A stretch of DNA of 64,000 nucleotides from Turneriella sp. (GCA_019186965.1 JABARV010000005.1:124001-188000), one strand, 5' to 3'. Numbered from the stretch's first letter, positions 34,189-44,027 are shown. Notes: generated from the sequence alone by a model not told the origin. Program-made: numbers and translations.

Positions 34189-36213
34189 ATGCCCACCCAC
34201 TTCGATTTAATTTTATATTCTCTTTTAGTAATTGCCGCAAGCGGCGTCGCGACAATTTATCTTGCGCGGAAAAGCCGAATACACCCTGCGTATTTTTTTC
34301 TTCTTTCAGGGATTGCCCTTCCTTTTATTTTACCGTTTAGTTTTTCGTCGCAAAGCCTTCTTGTGCAACTTGCTGAAATCGGAGCTATTTTTATTATTTT
34401 CTTGGCCGCGCTCGAAATCGAGTGGGATATACGCTTTGTTTGGCAGGCACGTACCATATTCGCGTCCCTCATGCTACAGGCGATGACCGCGCTTCCCGTC
34501 GCAGCGGTTATGTACTTTTTTTCACAACCGCAAATTTCTGCCGCGTTGGCAATTGGGGTTTTAGCGGCAATGCACGCACCCGAAAGGCGGCCGACAAAGT
34601 TTGCTGAATCCTTTAGGGCAAACCGTATTACAAGCGACGTCGCGTTTATGGGGCTTACCTCTGAAATCACTGCGCTTCTTGCAATTACAATCCTTTCTAC
34701 CTACTCACAAAATTTTTCTATTTCGGGAGACATTGCCAAAGCAATCGTCGGAGCCATGATAGTAGTCCTTGTCATGGTTTCACTTTTTCCGCCGATGGTG
34801 CGCTTTCTCGTGCGCCGCGTAGGCGAAGAGTCGTACGCGTTTTTTTATCTTCTTTTACTACTACTTATCCTCGTCGCAGGAATTTTACTCAAAATCGACT
34901 TAGAACCCCTCCTCGGGGTTTACGCGGCTGGATTTGTACTAAAACCCTTTATCTCCGATGGTTCGCGCGCCCTCGAACGCCTACGCTTTACTGGGCATAG
35001 CATCATCGTGCCCGCCTTTTATATCCTCTTAGGGATTTCAAGCGCACTTTTTTCTCCTTTCCAAAGCACCGCTCTTCTTTTAGCACTTCTTATCCTTGTG
35101 ACATCGCTTATTGCGCGTGGCGCGTTTCTTTATTTTGTCCGTGTGCGCGATAGGCGTGCGCGGCTTAACCTCAGCCAACTCATCCGTAAAAACCCGCTTG
35201 TTCTTGTTTTGGTCTATATCGCGTACGCACGGGGAATAATCCCATCGCTTGCGCTCCATACAGTACTTTACTTTCTTATTTTAAACGAAATTCTCTCGGC
35301 GTATTTAAGCCGCAGCGCACGAGCGCCAAAACTCGAACAACTTGTAGAAGAAACGACTCGTGTCCTTGTCCCCGTTGCAAACCCAGAATCAATGATGCCG
35401 CTCTTGTCGCTTGCGGGGCACTTAGGAAACGCCGACGCACCTGCAAAAATTTATCCCTTAAATATCATCCCCGATACTACAGATACCGCTGTACGGATAC
35501 GCAGCGTCGAGAACCAATTCCAAGAACTTAAAGCTCTCTATGCAACCCGCGAAGAGGATCTCGAACTTACAACGCGCATCGACAACGACCGTATCCACTC
35601 GATTATCCATACTTCACGTGAACTTCTCGCAGAAAAAATACTCTTAGGGCTTGGCTCTGTACCCACTTTGCAAAAACCGCAAGGCTATTCTTTTCTCGAA
35701 GCATTAGCTGAGCAAGCAACAATGCAAACCATACTCGCAGCAAACCTTCCTCTGGAGTTACCTATTGCATCGGAAGTTAATATTCTTATTTCTCACGAAC
35801 GCATGGTATTTTCAAAAGAAGTGTGGGTACCAATTGTACTCAACCTCGCAAGGCGATTAAAAGCAGCTCCTGTGTTTTTTGGCGAACCGCAAGTGTTGCC
35901 GCAAATTGCTGAATACTTGGCGGAGCTTGATCCCCGCCGTAAATACCCTGTACGCGCAGGTAGGTTACACGCAGGGCTTGATCTTTTAACGCTGAGCAAC
36001 AACGATAGCGCATTGTGGATTGCTATTTTGGAAAGGCCTACGTTTGCCCCTGAAGAAAGCATACACGCCCGCTTGCCCGAAATGATGCTCCGCGCTTTTG
36101 GCGAAAGAAATTTTATTCTCCTTTACCCTAAAATGGACGCAGAGTCTAAAACAATAAAAAAACCCAAAAAAGGCGCTTGGAAAAAAGTCAAACGCTTCTT
36201 TGGGTTTCGTTAA
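34189..36213 (+). CDS. CPA2-type cation/proton antiporter with C-terminal soluble domain
   Basis: A 674-residue protein. Residues 1-385 hold about 12 membrane helices of the Na+/H+ exchanger fold (SGIALPFILPF, EIGAIFIIFLAALEIEWDI, DVAFMGLTSEITALLAI, LLKIDLEPLLGVYAAGFVLKPFI). The remaining 290 residues are soluble and resemble tandem universal-stress-like modules (PLLSLAGHLGNADAPAKIYPLNI; a second segment around residue 530). The cation is unknown. It starts directly on the glyQ stop. Its last codons overlap the terminator of the convergent 36226-36990 gene. Confidence 0.82.
   Translation: MPTHFDLILYSLLVIAASGVATIYLARKSRIHPAYFFLLSGIALPFILPFSFSSQSLLVQLAEIGAIFIIFLAALEIEWDIRFVWQARTIFASLMLQAMTALPVAAVMYFFSQPQISAALAIGVLAAMHAPERRPTKFAESFRANRITSDVAFMGLTSEITALLAITILSTYSQNFSISGDIAKAIVGAMIVVLVMVSLFPPMVRFLVRRVGEESYAFFYLLLLLLILVAGILLKIDLEPLLGVYAAGFVLKPFISDGSRALERLRFTGHSIIVPAFYILLGISSALFSPFQSTALLLALLILVTSLIARGAFLYFVRVRDRRARLNLSQLIRKNPLVLVLVYIAYARGIIPSLALHTVLYFLILNEILSAYLSRSARAPKLEQLVEETTRVLVPVANPESMMPLLSLAGHLGNADAPAKIYPLNIIPDTTDTAVRIRSVENQFQELKALYATREEDLELTTRIDNDRIHSIIHTSRELLAEKILLGLGSVPTLQKPQGYSFLEALAEQATMQTILAANLPLELPIASEVNILISHERMVFSKEVWVPIVLNLARRLKAAPVFFGEPQVLPQIAEYLAELDPRRKYPVRAGRLHAGLDLLTLSNNDSALWIAILERPTFAPEESIHARLPEMMLRAFGERNFILLYPKMDAESKTIKKPKKGAWKKVKRFFGFR
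36160..36207 (-). terminator. Rho-independent terminator for the 36226-36990 gene, inside the antiporter 3' end
   Basis: On the minus strand AAACCCAAA (36207-36199) pairs with TTTGGGTTT (36168-36160) across a 30-base loop, followed by a run of T and AT-rich sequence. It lies within the last codons of the plus-strand antiporter, so both genes share this segment. Confidence 0.6.
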
Positions 36214-36225
36214 AGTGATTAAATT

Positions 36226-36990
36226 TTAAAAACTACCGCCGACAACTGCGCCGATAGCAAACCCACGTTCGTTATCCAACGCATCCGTCATTTTTATGGT
36301 AACATCAAATTTTACCGAAGCGAGGTGTTTCAAGATGGGAATACGAAAACCTGTGTTAAAAGCGCCGCGGTTAAGCGCACGCGTAGGTGCGTTTGCATAG
36401 AGATAGTCGTAATTTGCAAGTTCGTTGAGCCAATAAACGTATCCCCTAAATAGGCTTGGAAAGAAATCTAACGCAAAGCCCATGGAAAAATCGACATCAC
36501 CGTTGGGAACCCACTGCCCAAATGTTTTACCAAAAACGAGAGTTGTATCGGCGCTCATTCCAAAAAGTTGTGCTTGGTACGTTGCCGCTAAGTATATTTG
36601 GCCAGCCGTCGTTCCTGGGTTCGAGTTAAGGCTTTGGTAGCTTCCGCCAATAGCGAGAGCGGACGCACCCGAACCCGACCACGGCGAAAAGCGCAATTTT
36701 GAGTGGAGTAAAACGTCGTTGTTGTTTTGTCCAGGAGCGGAGTTAAACGCTCCACCTATTTCCCAACGCCTAAAAAGCGACACATTTAATTGTGGAACGT
36801 GGTATACATAGTTATCATTATTAAAATATGTATACCCTGCGGTAAGGCCAAAATCCCGCCCTGCATCTTCCCAGCTAATGCGTGCTGTCGGCGTTGCAAT
36901 AAGCCCCGTTTGGCCTGCAACGTTGGTCGATATATTTGCAAAACTCGGCACAAAAGATGCGCTTAAAAGCAAAATCCATATTTTTTTCAT
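36226..36990 (-). CDS. YjbH-like outer-membrane beta-barrel protein
   Basis: A 254-residue protein with a signal peptide (MKKIWILLLSASFVPSFA). The GQTGLIATPTARISWEDAG segment after it is typical of YjbH/WbfB-like outer-membrane proteins, and the rest alternates as in a beta-barrel, ending with phenylalanine (VVGGSF) as required for BAM recognition. It is shorter than full YjbH, so it may be a single-barrel relative. It may be involved in polysaccharide export, but no capsule genes are adjacent. Confidence 0.65.
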   Translation of the reverse strand: MKKIWILLLSASFVPSFANISTNVAGQTGLIATPTARISWEDAGRDFGLTAGYTYFNNDNYVYHVPQLNVSLFRRWEIGGAFNSAPGQNNNDVLLHSKLRFSPWSGSGASALAIGGSYQSLNSNPGTTAGQIYLAATYQAQLFGMSADTTLVFGKTFGQWVPNGDVDFSMGFALDFFPSLFRGYVYWLNELANYDYLYANAPTRALNRGAFNTGFRIPILKHLASVKFDVTIKMTDALDNERGFAIGAVVGGSF

Positions 36991-37054
36991 AGTTGGGGAG
37001 TATTAATCTGCCGAACGCATCGTCAAGCAACACCTCATTCTTAGTTAAGAATTC

Positions 37055-37918
37055 TTAAGGAGCCTGGAGCCCCATTGCCTGCCAAAGTAGATCAAGGTTC
37101 GCAGGAGTTAACACATGGCCTTCCGTTGGAAACTCTTTAAATATAGCAGTAATGCCATACTGCTCTAATAAAACCTGTCGCGCCTCAGGTTGTTGCTTTT
37201 GCACTCGAGGAGCGTCTTTTTTACCACCCACAGTGAGGATGACTGCTTTGCCTTTCATTAGGCGTGTAAAATATGCTATAAATGCGCTTGGGTCAAGCGT
37301 AGTCATTGGTTCTAAAAACTGGGGATAAAAATTTCCTTTAAAGCTTGCCATACCTGCATAATTAAAAAATATAAGTTCTTTCTCACCTTCCACGCTGTTG
37401 TCAATACTCTTTATAAAAGTTAAAAGCGCGGTGAGGCCGCCTGCCGAAAATCCCGTTACAAAAACTCGCTTTGTATCGCCAATTTGTATTTGCGCTAGGC
37501 GATTTAGGATGAGATTTGTTGCTTGCCGCGAGTCTTCGGCTGCTTCGACCATATCACCCGAGAGAGGCCACCAGTTTTGTACACTTAAAACAAGAAATTT
37601 TTTATTTTGTGCATATCGGTAAAAAACATCAGCAGCACTTTTGTAAGTATTCTTATTTTTACTATTGCCATGGAAAAAGACAACGATGGGACTCGTCGAT
37701 AAGTTGGCCTTTGGAATTGTTGGTGGAATGTAAAGTAATGCACGTACACCACCCTTGCCTGCATACGCCATAAATTCACTCGTGGCGTGGATTTCGTATT
37801 TGCCAGGCTTGCCTTCGCCAAGAGTCTTAGGAAAAATTACATCCGACGCATGAAGCGGTATACTAAAGAAACCTAAATACACGATAGCAAGTACACGCCC
37901 AATGTTACACATACGCAC
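37055..37918 (-). CDS. Exported alpha/beta hydrolase (esterase-like)
   Basis: The signal peptide (VLAIVYLGFFSIPLHA) is followed by an alpha/beta-hydrolase domain: oxyanion-type PIVVFFHGNSKNK, nucleophile elbow VFVTGFSAGGLTALL (G-x-S-x-G), and a C-terminal EGHVLTP catalytic His. Resembles esterase D/polyhydroxybutyrate depolymerase-like secreted esterases. A PhaR-type regulator is encoded at 7.0 kb, but there is no direct link to PHA turnover. Substrate unknown. Divergent from hrcA across a 190-base spacer. Confidence 0.8.
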   Translation of the reverse strand: MRMCNIGRVLAIVYLGFFSIPLHASDVIFPKTLGEGKPGKYEIHATSEFMAYAGKGGVRALLYIPPTIPKANLSTSPIVVFFHGNSKNKNTYKSAADVFYRYAQNKKFLVLSVQNWWPLSGDMVEAAEDSRQATNLILNRLAQIQIGDTKRVFVTGFSAGGLTALLTFIKSIDNSVEGEKELIFFNYAGMASFKGNFYPQFLEPMTTLDPSAFIAYFTRLMKGKAVILTVGGKKDAPRVQKQQPEARQVLLEQYGITAIFKEFPTEGHVLTPANLDLLWQAMGLQAP

Positions 37919-37966
37919 ACTTGATGCAAAATATTGCTCCCGTCAATCCAAAAGCACACACCCTAG

Positions 37967-37994
37967 GAGCCTCAGCGAGTTGGCGCACAGACTC
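37967..37994. repeat. Short palindromic element, divergent copy
   Basis: GAGCCTCAGCGAGTTGGCGC followed by ACAGACTC carries the reverse of the GCGCCAACTCG core and ends resembling the family's GAGCC/GGCTC termini, with mismatches. No target duplication is visible. It lies in the spacer between the divergent hydrolase and hrcA genes, upstream of the CIRCE operator. Confidence 0.55.
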
Positions 37995-38030
37995 CCACCA
38001 GTAACAGTTTAACAAACATCATGCTTTTTT

Positions 38031-38059
38031 TTGCCGATTCCGTATCTAAAGTATATTTT
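38031..38059 (+). promoter_or_regulatory. Candidate hrcA operon promoter
   Basis: TTGCCG (38031-38036) and TATTTT (38054-38059) spaced 17 bases, immediately upstream of the CIRCE operator. A TATATT two bases earlier is an alternative -10. The position fits HrcA-repressible transcription. Confidence 0.4.
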
Positions 38060-38065
38060 ACCCTT

Positions 38066-38100
38066 ATTGATAGCACTCTAAGCTTTAGAGTGCTATCAAT
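38066..38100. promoter_or_regulatory. CIRCE operator (HrcA-binding inverted repeat)
   Basis: Arms ATTGATAGCACTCTAA and its exact complement are separated by GCT. The core GCACTC-N9-GAGTGC is the CIRCE consensus. It begins 43 bases before the hrcA ATG, so hrcA is autoregulated and represses grpE-dnaK-dnaJ. The 16-base perfect arms extend beyond the usual CIRCE symmetry. Confidence 0.95.
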
Positions 38101-38108
38101 AGGCCACA

Positions 38109-39257
38109 ATGACGCACCGCCAAGGAGAAATACTACGCGCTCTTGTAAAAGAGTATGTGACAAGCGGAGAACCCGTCAGCTCGCAAATTCTTGTCGAGAA
38201 ATTTGGTATGGCATTTTCTCCTGCAACTGTACGCAAAGAAATGTCTGTCCTTGAGCAAATGGGGCTTTTAAGCTCACCACACACCTCCGCAGGGCGCATC
38301 CCTACAGACCGTGCTTTCCAGCTCTATTTAGCCGACTTAGTACACTTATTCGAGATAACCCTCAACCAAAAAACAGAACTCGAAAACCTCTACCGCTCCG
38401 CCGCACTACAACTCGACCAGCTACTTAAAACAACTGCGCAAATGCTTTCACAGACATCCAATTTCGCAGGGATTGTCCTTGCGCCTAACAGCGTTGTCTC
38501 TACAATAAAGCGCATCGAACTTATTTCTGTTATGGAAAGCTTGGTGCTCATGGTAATGGTTAGCTCTTCGGGCGCAATATACGAAAAAAAAATAAAACTC
38601 GAACGTATTATAAACCAAGAAGATTTGTACAAAATTAGCCGTTACCTAAACCAAAACCTCAAAGGACACGATTTGGGAGACGTGCAAGAGCGCGGACTGG
38701 AGTTTTTACGCGCATCGATTACCGAACTGGGGGAGCTTTCCGATATCGGTACGCAAGTAACACAGGCGATTGTGTATAATCCCCCCGACCAAACAATCCA
38801 CATCGAGGGCGATGCAAATTTATACCGTAAAATTTACGAGCTAACTCCAGACCGCCACAAAGCCGACCGCATTATTAAACAACTTGAAAGCAAAGATTAC
38901 ATAGCGTCCATTTTCGAAAAAATGAAAAATTTACCACAGGTAGGCTCGCAGGTGGGGATCGAAATCGACGGTGAAACTTTGTCGGGAATAACAATTCTTG
39001 GAAAAGGATATACATTAAGCGGCAAAAGCGTTGGCGCACTTGGGGTCATAGGCGCCAATAGAATGCCTTATGAAAAAATAATCCCTGCTCTGGATTACAG
39101 CTCACAAATTCTCTCGAACGTATTGGGTGAAAAAACAAACATTGAACTTGCAAGCGAAGAGCTCAAGGTGAACGAAATCGAAGTTACCGCACGTAAAGAG
39201 ATTACCGGAAAAACGGTAAAAACTAAACCCACTAGTGCACGGGGAAAAATACATTAA
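38109..39257 (+). CDS. hrcA: Heat-inducible transcription repressor HrcA
   Basis: Represses chaperone genes by binding CIRCE, with GroEL-dependent activity. The N-terminal winged helix (MTHRQGEILRALVKEYVTSGEPVSSQILVEKFGMAFSPATVRKEM) is a clear HrcA signature, followed by LLSSPHTSAGRIPTDRAFQLY and the GAF-like domain with VGSQVGIEIDGE and LGVIGANRMPYEKIIPALDY. At 382 residues it is longer than typical HrcA (about 340) because of a polar C-terminal extension. First gene of the operon behind the CIRCE element. Confidence 0.97.
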   Translation: MTHRQGEILRALVKEYVTSGEPVSSQILVEKFGMAFSPATVRKEMSVLEQMGLLSSPHTSAGRIPTDRAFQLYLADLVHLFEITLNQKTELENLYRSAALQLDQLLKTTAQMLSQTSNFAGIVLAPNSVVSTIKRIELISVMESLVLMVMVSSSGAIYEKKIKLERIINQEDLYKISRYLNQNLKGHDLGDVQERGLEFLRASITELGELSDIGTQVTQAIVYNPPDQTIHIEGDANLYRKIYELTPDRHKADRIIKQLESKDYIASIFEKMKNLPQVGSQVGIEIDGETLSGITILGKGYTLSGKSVGALGVIGANRMPYEKIIPALDYSSQILSNVLGEKTNIELASEELKVNEIEVTARKEITGKTVKTKPTSARGKIH

Positions 39258-39279
39258 ATATATATTTAAGGAGAAATGC

Positions 39280-39918
39280 ATGACCGAAGAGCGTACCGAA
39301 GAAGAAAACAAAATGCACGAAAGCGCAGGAACAGAGGATGAACAAAGCTCTCAAAAAATTGCGGAGGCAACAAATACGCTTAACGATGCGTCGAAAGAAA
39401 GTACATCGGTAGAAATAGATACGCTCAAAGCGCAAATAGAATCTCTTACATCGAGTTTGCAGCGCGAGCGTGCCGAATTCACTAATTTTCGTAAACGTGC
39501 CCTTACCGAAAAAGAACAACAAGCAGCGTTAACCACTGCGCGGCTTTTAAACGACCTTCTTCCCGCGTTAGATGCGTTTGATCAATTTTTTATCGCGTAT
39601 AGCGAAAAGAGTAAAGCGAACACAGATATACAAGCGATTGTCGAAGGAGTCGAACTTGTACAGAAACAAATCGTTCGTGTTTTTAGCGAATCGGGTGTCG
39701 AAGAATTTAATCCCGTTGGTGAAGAATTTGATCCAACGGTTATGGAAGCCCTCACCCTCGTTGAAGGAGATGTGCCCGTCGAAACGGTAATGCAAGTATT
39801 CCAAAAAGGATACCGCATCCAAGGAAAACTAATCCGCGCAGCACGTGTAGTTGTAGCAAAACCAAAAACACCCGCTGAAGCAAACGCTGCAAGCGAAGAG
39901 AACAAAGTTATACAATAA
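39280..39918 (+). CDS. grpE: Nucleotide exchange factor GrpE
   Basis: Releases ADP from DnaK. The ATG at 39280 is chosen because AAGGAG lies 7 bases upstream; a longer frame begins at 39235. A long acidic N-terminal coiled coil (residues 1-110) is followed by the GrpE beta domain signature region (GVEEFNPVGEEFDPTVMEALTLVEGDVPVETVMQVFQKGYRIQGKLIRAARVVVAK). Length 212. Second gene of the heat-shock operon. Confidence 0.96.
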   Translation: MTEERTEEENKMHESAGTEDEQSSQKIAEATNTLNDASKESTSVEIDTLKAQIESLTSSLQRERAEFTNFRKRALTEKEQQAALTTARLLNDLLPALDAFDQFFIAYSEKSKANTDIQAIVEGVELVQKQIVRVFSESGVEEFNPVGEEFDPTVMEALTLVEGDVPVETVMQVFQKGYRIQGKLIRAARVVVAKPKTPAEANAASEENKVIQ

Positions 39919-39945
39919 AACAATAGGTATTAGAAGGAGTAAAAA

Positions 39946-41859
39946 ATGGCAAAAGAAAAAATAATCGGAATCGACCTTGGAACTACCAACTCATGCGTTT
40001 CCGTTATGGAAGGTGGCGAGGCTATTGTTATCGCCAATAGCGAAGGAGCGCGTACAACGCCCTCGATTGTAGCTTTTACAGATAAGGGAGAAACTCTTAC
40101 AGGACAAGTTGCAAAAAACCAAATGGTCACAAACCCCGAGAACACACTGCGTTCTGTAAAACGTTTTATTGGCCGCCGCTTTCAAGAGGTAGGCGACGAA
40201 CTGCGTAAGGTTGCGTATAAGGTTAAAGAAGGGCCATCTAAAGACGTGTTAATCCAAACACGCGATAAGGACTACCGCCCCGAAGAAATCTCCGCACGCG
40301 TGCTTACCAAAATGAAACAAACAGCAGAAGAGTATTTGGGAACTAAAGTCGAAAAGGCTGTCGTTACAGTGCCTGCGTATTTTAACGACGAACAACGCCA
40401 AGCGACCAAAGACGCTGGACGCATCGCTGGTTTAGATGTCGTGCGGATTATCAACGAACCAACCGCCGCCGCGCTTGCGTACGGGCTTGATCGTGATAAA
40501 TCGGGCGAAGTAATTGCCGTCTACGACTTAGGCGGTGGTACGTTCGATATCTCAATTCTCGAATTAGCCGACAACGTCTTTGAAGTCAAGGCGACAAACG
40601 GCGATACCAAATTGGGCGGCGACGACTTCGACCAAGCAGTTATCGAGTGGATTGTCTCTGAATTTAAAAAAGAAACCGCAATAGATGTCAGCAAAGATAA
40701 AATGGCTTTGCAGCGTTTACAAGAAGCGGCAGAAAAAGCTAAAATAGAGCTTTCCAATAAAGAAACTGCGGATATCAACATTCCCTTTATTACGATGGAC
40801 GCCTCTGGTCCGCGCCACCTTAACATGACGCTTACCCGTGCAAAATTTAACCAACTGACCTCTGCACTTGTTGAACGCTCTGTTGAACCGTGCAAAAAAT
40901 GTATCGCCGATTCAGGATACAGCATAAACGAAATTAACAAAGTTGTTTTGGTGGGTGGTTCAACACGGATCCCTGCGGTACGCGAAAAAGTAAAAGAGAT
41001 TTTCGGCAAAGAACCAGATAAGTCGATTAACCCCGACGAGGCGGTTGCTATTGGCGCGGCTATCCAAGGCGGGGTGCTTGCTGGCGAAGTGACGGACGTA
41101 CTTCTCCTCGACGTTACTCCCCTTTCGTTGGGAATTGAAACCTTAGGCGGCGTAATGACAAAAATTATCGCACGCAACACAACAATACCGACAAAAAAAT
41201 CTGAGGTCTTTTCTACAGCGGCAGACAACCAAACTGCGGTCGACATCCACGTGCTCCAAGGCGAGCGTGAATTGGCGCGGGATAACCGTACACTGGGACG
41301 CTTTCAGCTTTCCGAAATACCAGCGGCCCCACGCGGCACACCACAAATCGAAGTAACATTCGATATCGACGCAAACGGTATCGTACACGTTTCGGCGAAA
41401 GATTTGAAAACCAATAAAGAACAGAAGATAAAAATTGAATCTTCAAGTTCTCTCTCAGAAGCCGAAATCGAAAAAATGGTCAAAGATGCGGAGATTAACG
41501 CAGAAGCAGATAAAAAAGCAAAAGAAGCGGCTTCACAGTATAACGAACTCGACCACATTATCTACACTACAGAAAAGATGATTGCAGAAGCAAAAAGTCT
41601 GGACGCAAGTGTAAAAAGCGAAATCGAAGGCGCGTTAAGCAAAGGTAAAGAAGCGTTAATGTCACGCGACGCGGATAAAATGAAAGCGGCGCTATCGACA
41701 ATCAGCGAAGTAGTGCAAAAACACCAAGCGGCGTTTGCAAGCCAAGGGGCTACGCCTCAAAGCGAGCCACAGGCAGATGCAGGCAGTAGCGATGGCAATA
41801 GCGGCAACGAGAAAGTAGTCGATGCTGAGTTTACCGAAATAAAAGACGACAAAAAATAA
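39946..41859 (+). CDS. dnaK: Chaperone DnaK (Hsp70)
   Basis: An ATP-driven holding and refolding chaperone. [25 protein letters not shown] and [13 protein letters not shown] are the three Hsp70 signatures; the substrate-binding domain and helical lid follow, ending in [14 protein letters not shown], the typical bacterial DnaK tail. Length 637. Preceded by a good ribosome-binding site (GAAGGAG). A 26-bp perfect palindrome separates it from dnaJ. Confidence 0.99.
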   Translation: MAKEKIIGIDLGTTNSCVSVMEGGEAIVIANSEGARTTPSIVAFTDKGETLTGQVAKNQMVTNPENTLRSVKRFIGRRFQEVGDELRKVAYKVKEGPSKDVLIQTRDKDYRPEEISARVLTKMKQTAEEYLGTKVEKAVVTVPAYFNDEQRQATKDAGRIAGLDVVRIINEPTAAALAYGLDRDKSGEVIAVYDLGGGTFDISILELADNVFEVKATNGDTKLGGDDFDQAVIEWIVSEFKKETAIDVSKDKMALQRLQEAAEKAKIELSNKETADINIPFITMDASGPRHLNMTLTRAKFNQLTSALVERSVEPCKKCIADSGYSINEINKVVLVGGSTRIPAVREKVKEIFGKEPDKSINPDEAVAIGAAIQGGVLAGEVTDVLLLDVTPLSLGIETLGGVMTKIIARNTTIPTKKSEVFSTAADNQTAVDIHVLQGERELARDNRTLGRFQLSEIPAAPRGTPQIEVTFDIDANGIVHVSAKDLKTNKEQKIKIESSSSLSEAEIEKMVKDAEINAEADKKAKEAASQYNELDHIIYTTEKMIAEAKSLDASVKSEIEGALSKGKEALMSRDADKMKAALSTISEVVQKHQAAFASQGATPQSEPQADAGSSDGNSGNEKVVDAEFTEIKDDKK

Positions 41860-41864
41860 AATAA

Positions 41865-41890
41865 TTTCCCCCACGCATGCGTGGGGGAAA
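41865..41890. promoter_or_regulatory. 26-bp perfect palindrome between dnaK and dnaJ
   Basis: TTTCCCCCACGCATGCG and its complement form a 13-bp perfect stem with almost no loop. It is not followed by a T-run on the plus strand, so it fits an mRNA-stabilising or attenuating hairpin that would set dnaK above dnaJ rather than a full terminator. It could also be a protein-binding site. Confidence 0.65.
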
Positions 41891-41904
41891 AACTAAAATA
41901 ATAC

Positions 41905-43023
41905 ATGGCAGATAAACGCGACTATTACGAAATACTGGGTGTTGCTAAAAGCGCATCGCTCAACGATATTAAAGCAGCATACCGCAAGCTTGCAATGCAA
42001 TACCATCCCGATAAAAATCCGGGAAACGCAGAAGCTGAAAAGAAATTTAAAGAGGCTACCGAAGCGTACGAAATTTTGCGCGACGAACAAAAGCGCAAAA
42101 TTTACGACCAATACGGCCACGCTGGTTTGGGTGGCGCAGGCGCACAAGGGTTTGGCCAGGCAGCGTACAGCGACTTTTCCGATATTTTTTCGGGGACAAG
42201 CTTTGAAGATATTTTCGAAAATCTTTTCTCTGGATCGGGTTTTGGTCGTTCGCGTTCTGGAAGTTCTGCGCGGCGGGGAAGCGATTTACGCTACAATTTA
42301 GAAATTTCGCTCGAAGAAGTTTTTAGCGGCAAAGAAGAAGAAATAGTTATTCCACGCGAAGAAAGCTGCGACGATTGCAATGGCACTGGTTCCTCCGACG
42401 GTAAACTCGACACTTGCCATATTTGTGGTGGCTCTGGACAAGTGCGCCGCTCGACAGGATTTTTTTCCGTCGCTTCGACGTGTAACACCTGCGGCGGCAC
42501 AGGAAAAATTATTAAGAACCGCTGCCGCACTTGCAGCGGACAAGGCACAGTGAGTAAAAAACGTAAACTTGCAATCCGCATTCCTGCAGGTATCGACGCG
42601 GGCACGCGGCTAAAAATTTCTGGAGAAGGCGAAGTGGGTCCACGCGGAGGTCCCTCGGGCGACCTTTACGTTGTGGTACACATACGCAAACATCCCAAGT
42701 TTGAACGCGACGGGGTTGATTTAGCGATGTATATCACTGTACCCGTAACGACAGCTATTTTGGGCGGCGAGGTCACCGTCGAAACACTGGATAAAAGTAA
42801 AGTCAAAGTAAAAATACCCGCTGGTACACAACCCGATACCCTTTTTCGTGTCCGCGGCAAGGGACTGCCTTACATGGGGGGACAGGGCAGGTTTGGCGAT
42901 CTTATTGCACACGCACGCATTGAAATTCCAAAGTCGCTTTCGGCAAAGGCAAAAAATCTTGTAAAAGAACTCGATGCCGAAATGGAAGCAAGCGGCTCTG
43001 GCATCTTTGGAAAATTTCGTTAA
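41905..43023 (+). CDS. dnaJ: Chaperone DnaJ (Hsp40, type I)
   Basis: The J-domain co-chaperone that stimulates DnaK ATPase. The J-domain with HPD ([11 protein letters not shown]) is followed by a Gly/Phe-rich linker, four CxxCxGxG zinc repeats ([32 protein letters not shown]), and the C-terminal substrate-binding domains ([20 protein letters not shown]). Length 372 is canonical. Last chaperone gene of the operon, after the dnaK-dnaJ palindrome. Confidence 0.98.
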   Translation: MADKRDYYEILGVAKSASLNDIKAAYRKLAMQYHPDKNPGNAEAEKKFKEATEAYEILRDEQKRKIYDQYGHAGLGGAGAQGFGQAAYSDFSDIFSGTSFEDIFENLFSGSGFGRSRSGSSARRGSDLRYNLEISLEEVFSGKEEEIVIPREESCDDCNGTGSSDGKLDTCHICGGSGQVRRSTGFFSVASTCNTCGGTGKIIKNRCRTCSGQGTVSKKRKLAIRIPAGIDAGTRLKISGEGEVGPRGGPSGDLYVVVHIRKHPKFERDGVDLAMYITVPVTTAILGGEVTVETLDKSKVKVKIPAGTQPDTLFRVRGKGLPYMGGQGRFGDLIAHARIEIPKSLSAKAKNLVKELDAEMEASGSGIFGKFR

Positions 43024-43049
43024 CGTTAAAAAAAGCGTTGTAACAAACC

Positions 43050-44027
43050 ATGAAACCTCCCATTGAAAAAATTAAATTCGGCATCATTGGCGTGGGGCAC
43101 ATGGGTAGTTACCATCTCAACGTTGTTTCAGCCTTGCCAACGCACGAACTTGTTGGGATTTTTGACGCTCGACTTCCCTACGCAAAAGAAAAGGCTGAGT
43201 TATTTGACACAACAGCATTTGAAACTTACGAAGAACTTGTCGCAAAGTGCGACGCAGTAACAATTGCCGTGCCGACACACCTACACTTTGCCATTGCAAA
43301 GTACGCTCTTGAAAAAGGCGTACACGTTCTTGTAGAAAAACCCATTACGCTTAATATAAAAGAAGCGGAAGAGCTTATCCAAATTGCCGCACAAAAAAAA
43401 TTGATTTTACAAGTAGGCCACGTTGAACGCTTCAACGGAGCCGTTATGGCGCTTGCCAACATTGTCACAGAACCGCTCTTAATCCAAACGCGGCGCCTGC
43501 ATCCACACAATAACCGTATTTTGGACGTTGGGGTCGTCCTTGATCTTTTAATCCACGATATTGACATTGTACTTAATTTAGTTAAAGCGCCGCTTATAAA
43601 GCATGCAGCAATGGGAAGCCTTGTTACAGGTAACCACGAAGATGTTGCAGTCATCGACCTACAATTTGAAGGAGGTTGCATTGCAACCTTGACAGCATCA
43701 CGACTTTCACAATACAAAGAACGTACGCTTACAGTTACGCAAAAAAATAATTTTGTTATTTTAAATTATGGTGCGCAAGAAATTGAAATCCACCGCCAAG
43801 GAAACTCGGTTACCGTAACAGCTCCTGATGAAATAAAATATTCACAGGAGTCCGTTGTTGAGCGCGTGTATGTCCACAAAGACAATCCACTCAAAAGCGA
43901 ACACGAACATTTTTACAAGTGCATTTTAGGTAAGGAAAAACCGCTTGTTACGGGCGAAACCGACCTTAGGACGCTTAAAATAGCTTTGGAAAGTATCGAA
44001 CAAATTAAAGAAAATAGCAAACGATAA
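43050..44027 (+). CDS. Gfo/Idh/MocA-family NAD(P)-dependent oxidoreductase
   Basis: A Rossmann-fold dehydrogenase of sugars or related compounds. KFGIIGVGHMGSYHLNVV is the dinucleotide loop, VLVEKPITLN the EKP catalytic motif, and VGHVERFNGAVMALANIV and VVLDLLIHDIDIVLNL the substrate-side segments. Length 325 is typical. UDP-GlcNAc 3-dehydrogenases (GnnA), used for GlcN3N lipid A in leptospires, belong here, but no GnnB aminotransferase is adjacent, so that role is only a possibility. It follows dnaJ by 26 bases and may be read through from the operon. Confidence 0.85.
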   Translation: MKPPIEKIKFGIIGVGHMGSYHLNVVSALPTHELVGIFDARLPYAKEKAELFDTTAFETYEELVAKCDAVTIAVPTHLHFAIAKYALEKGVHVLVEKPITLNIKEAEELIQIAAQKKLILQVGHVERFNGAVMALANIVTEPLLIQTRRLHPHNNRILDVGVVLDLLIHDIDIVLNLVKAPLIKHAAMGSLVTGNHEDVAVIDLQFEGGCIATLTASRLSQYKERTLTVTQKNNFVILNYGAQEIEIHRQGNSVTVTAPDEIKYSQESVVERVYVHKDNPLKSEHEHFYKCILGKEKPLVTGETDLRTLKIALESIEQIKENSKR

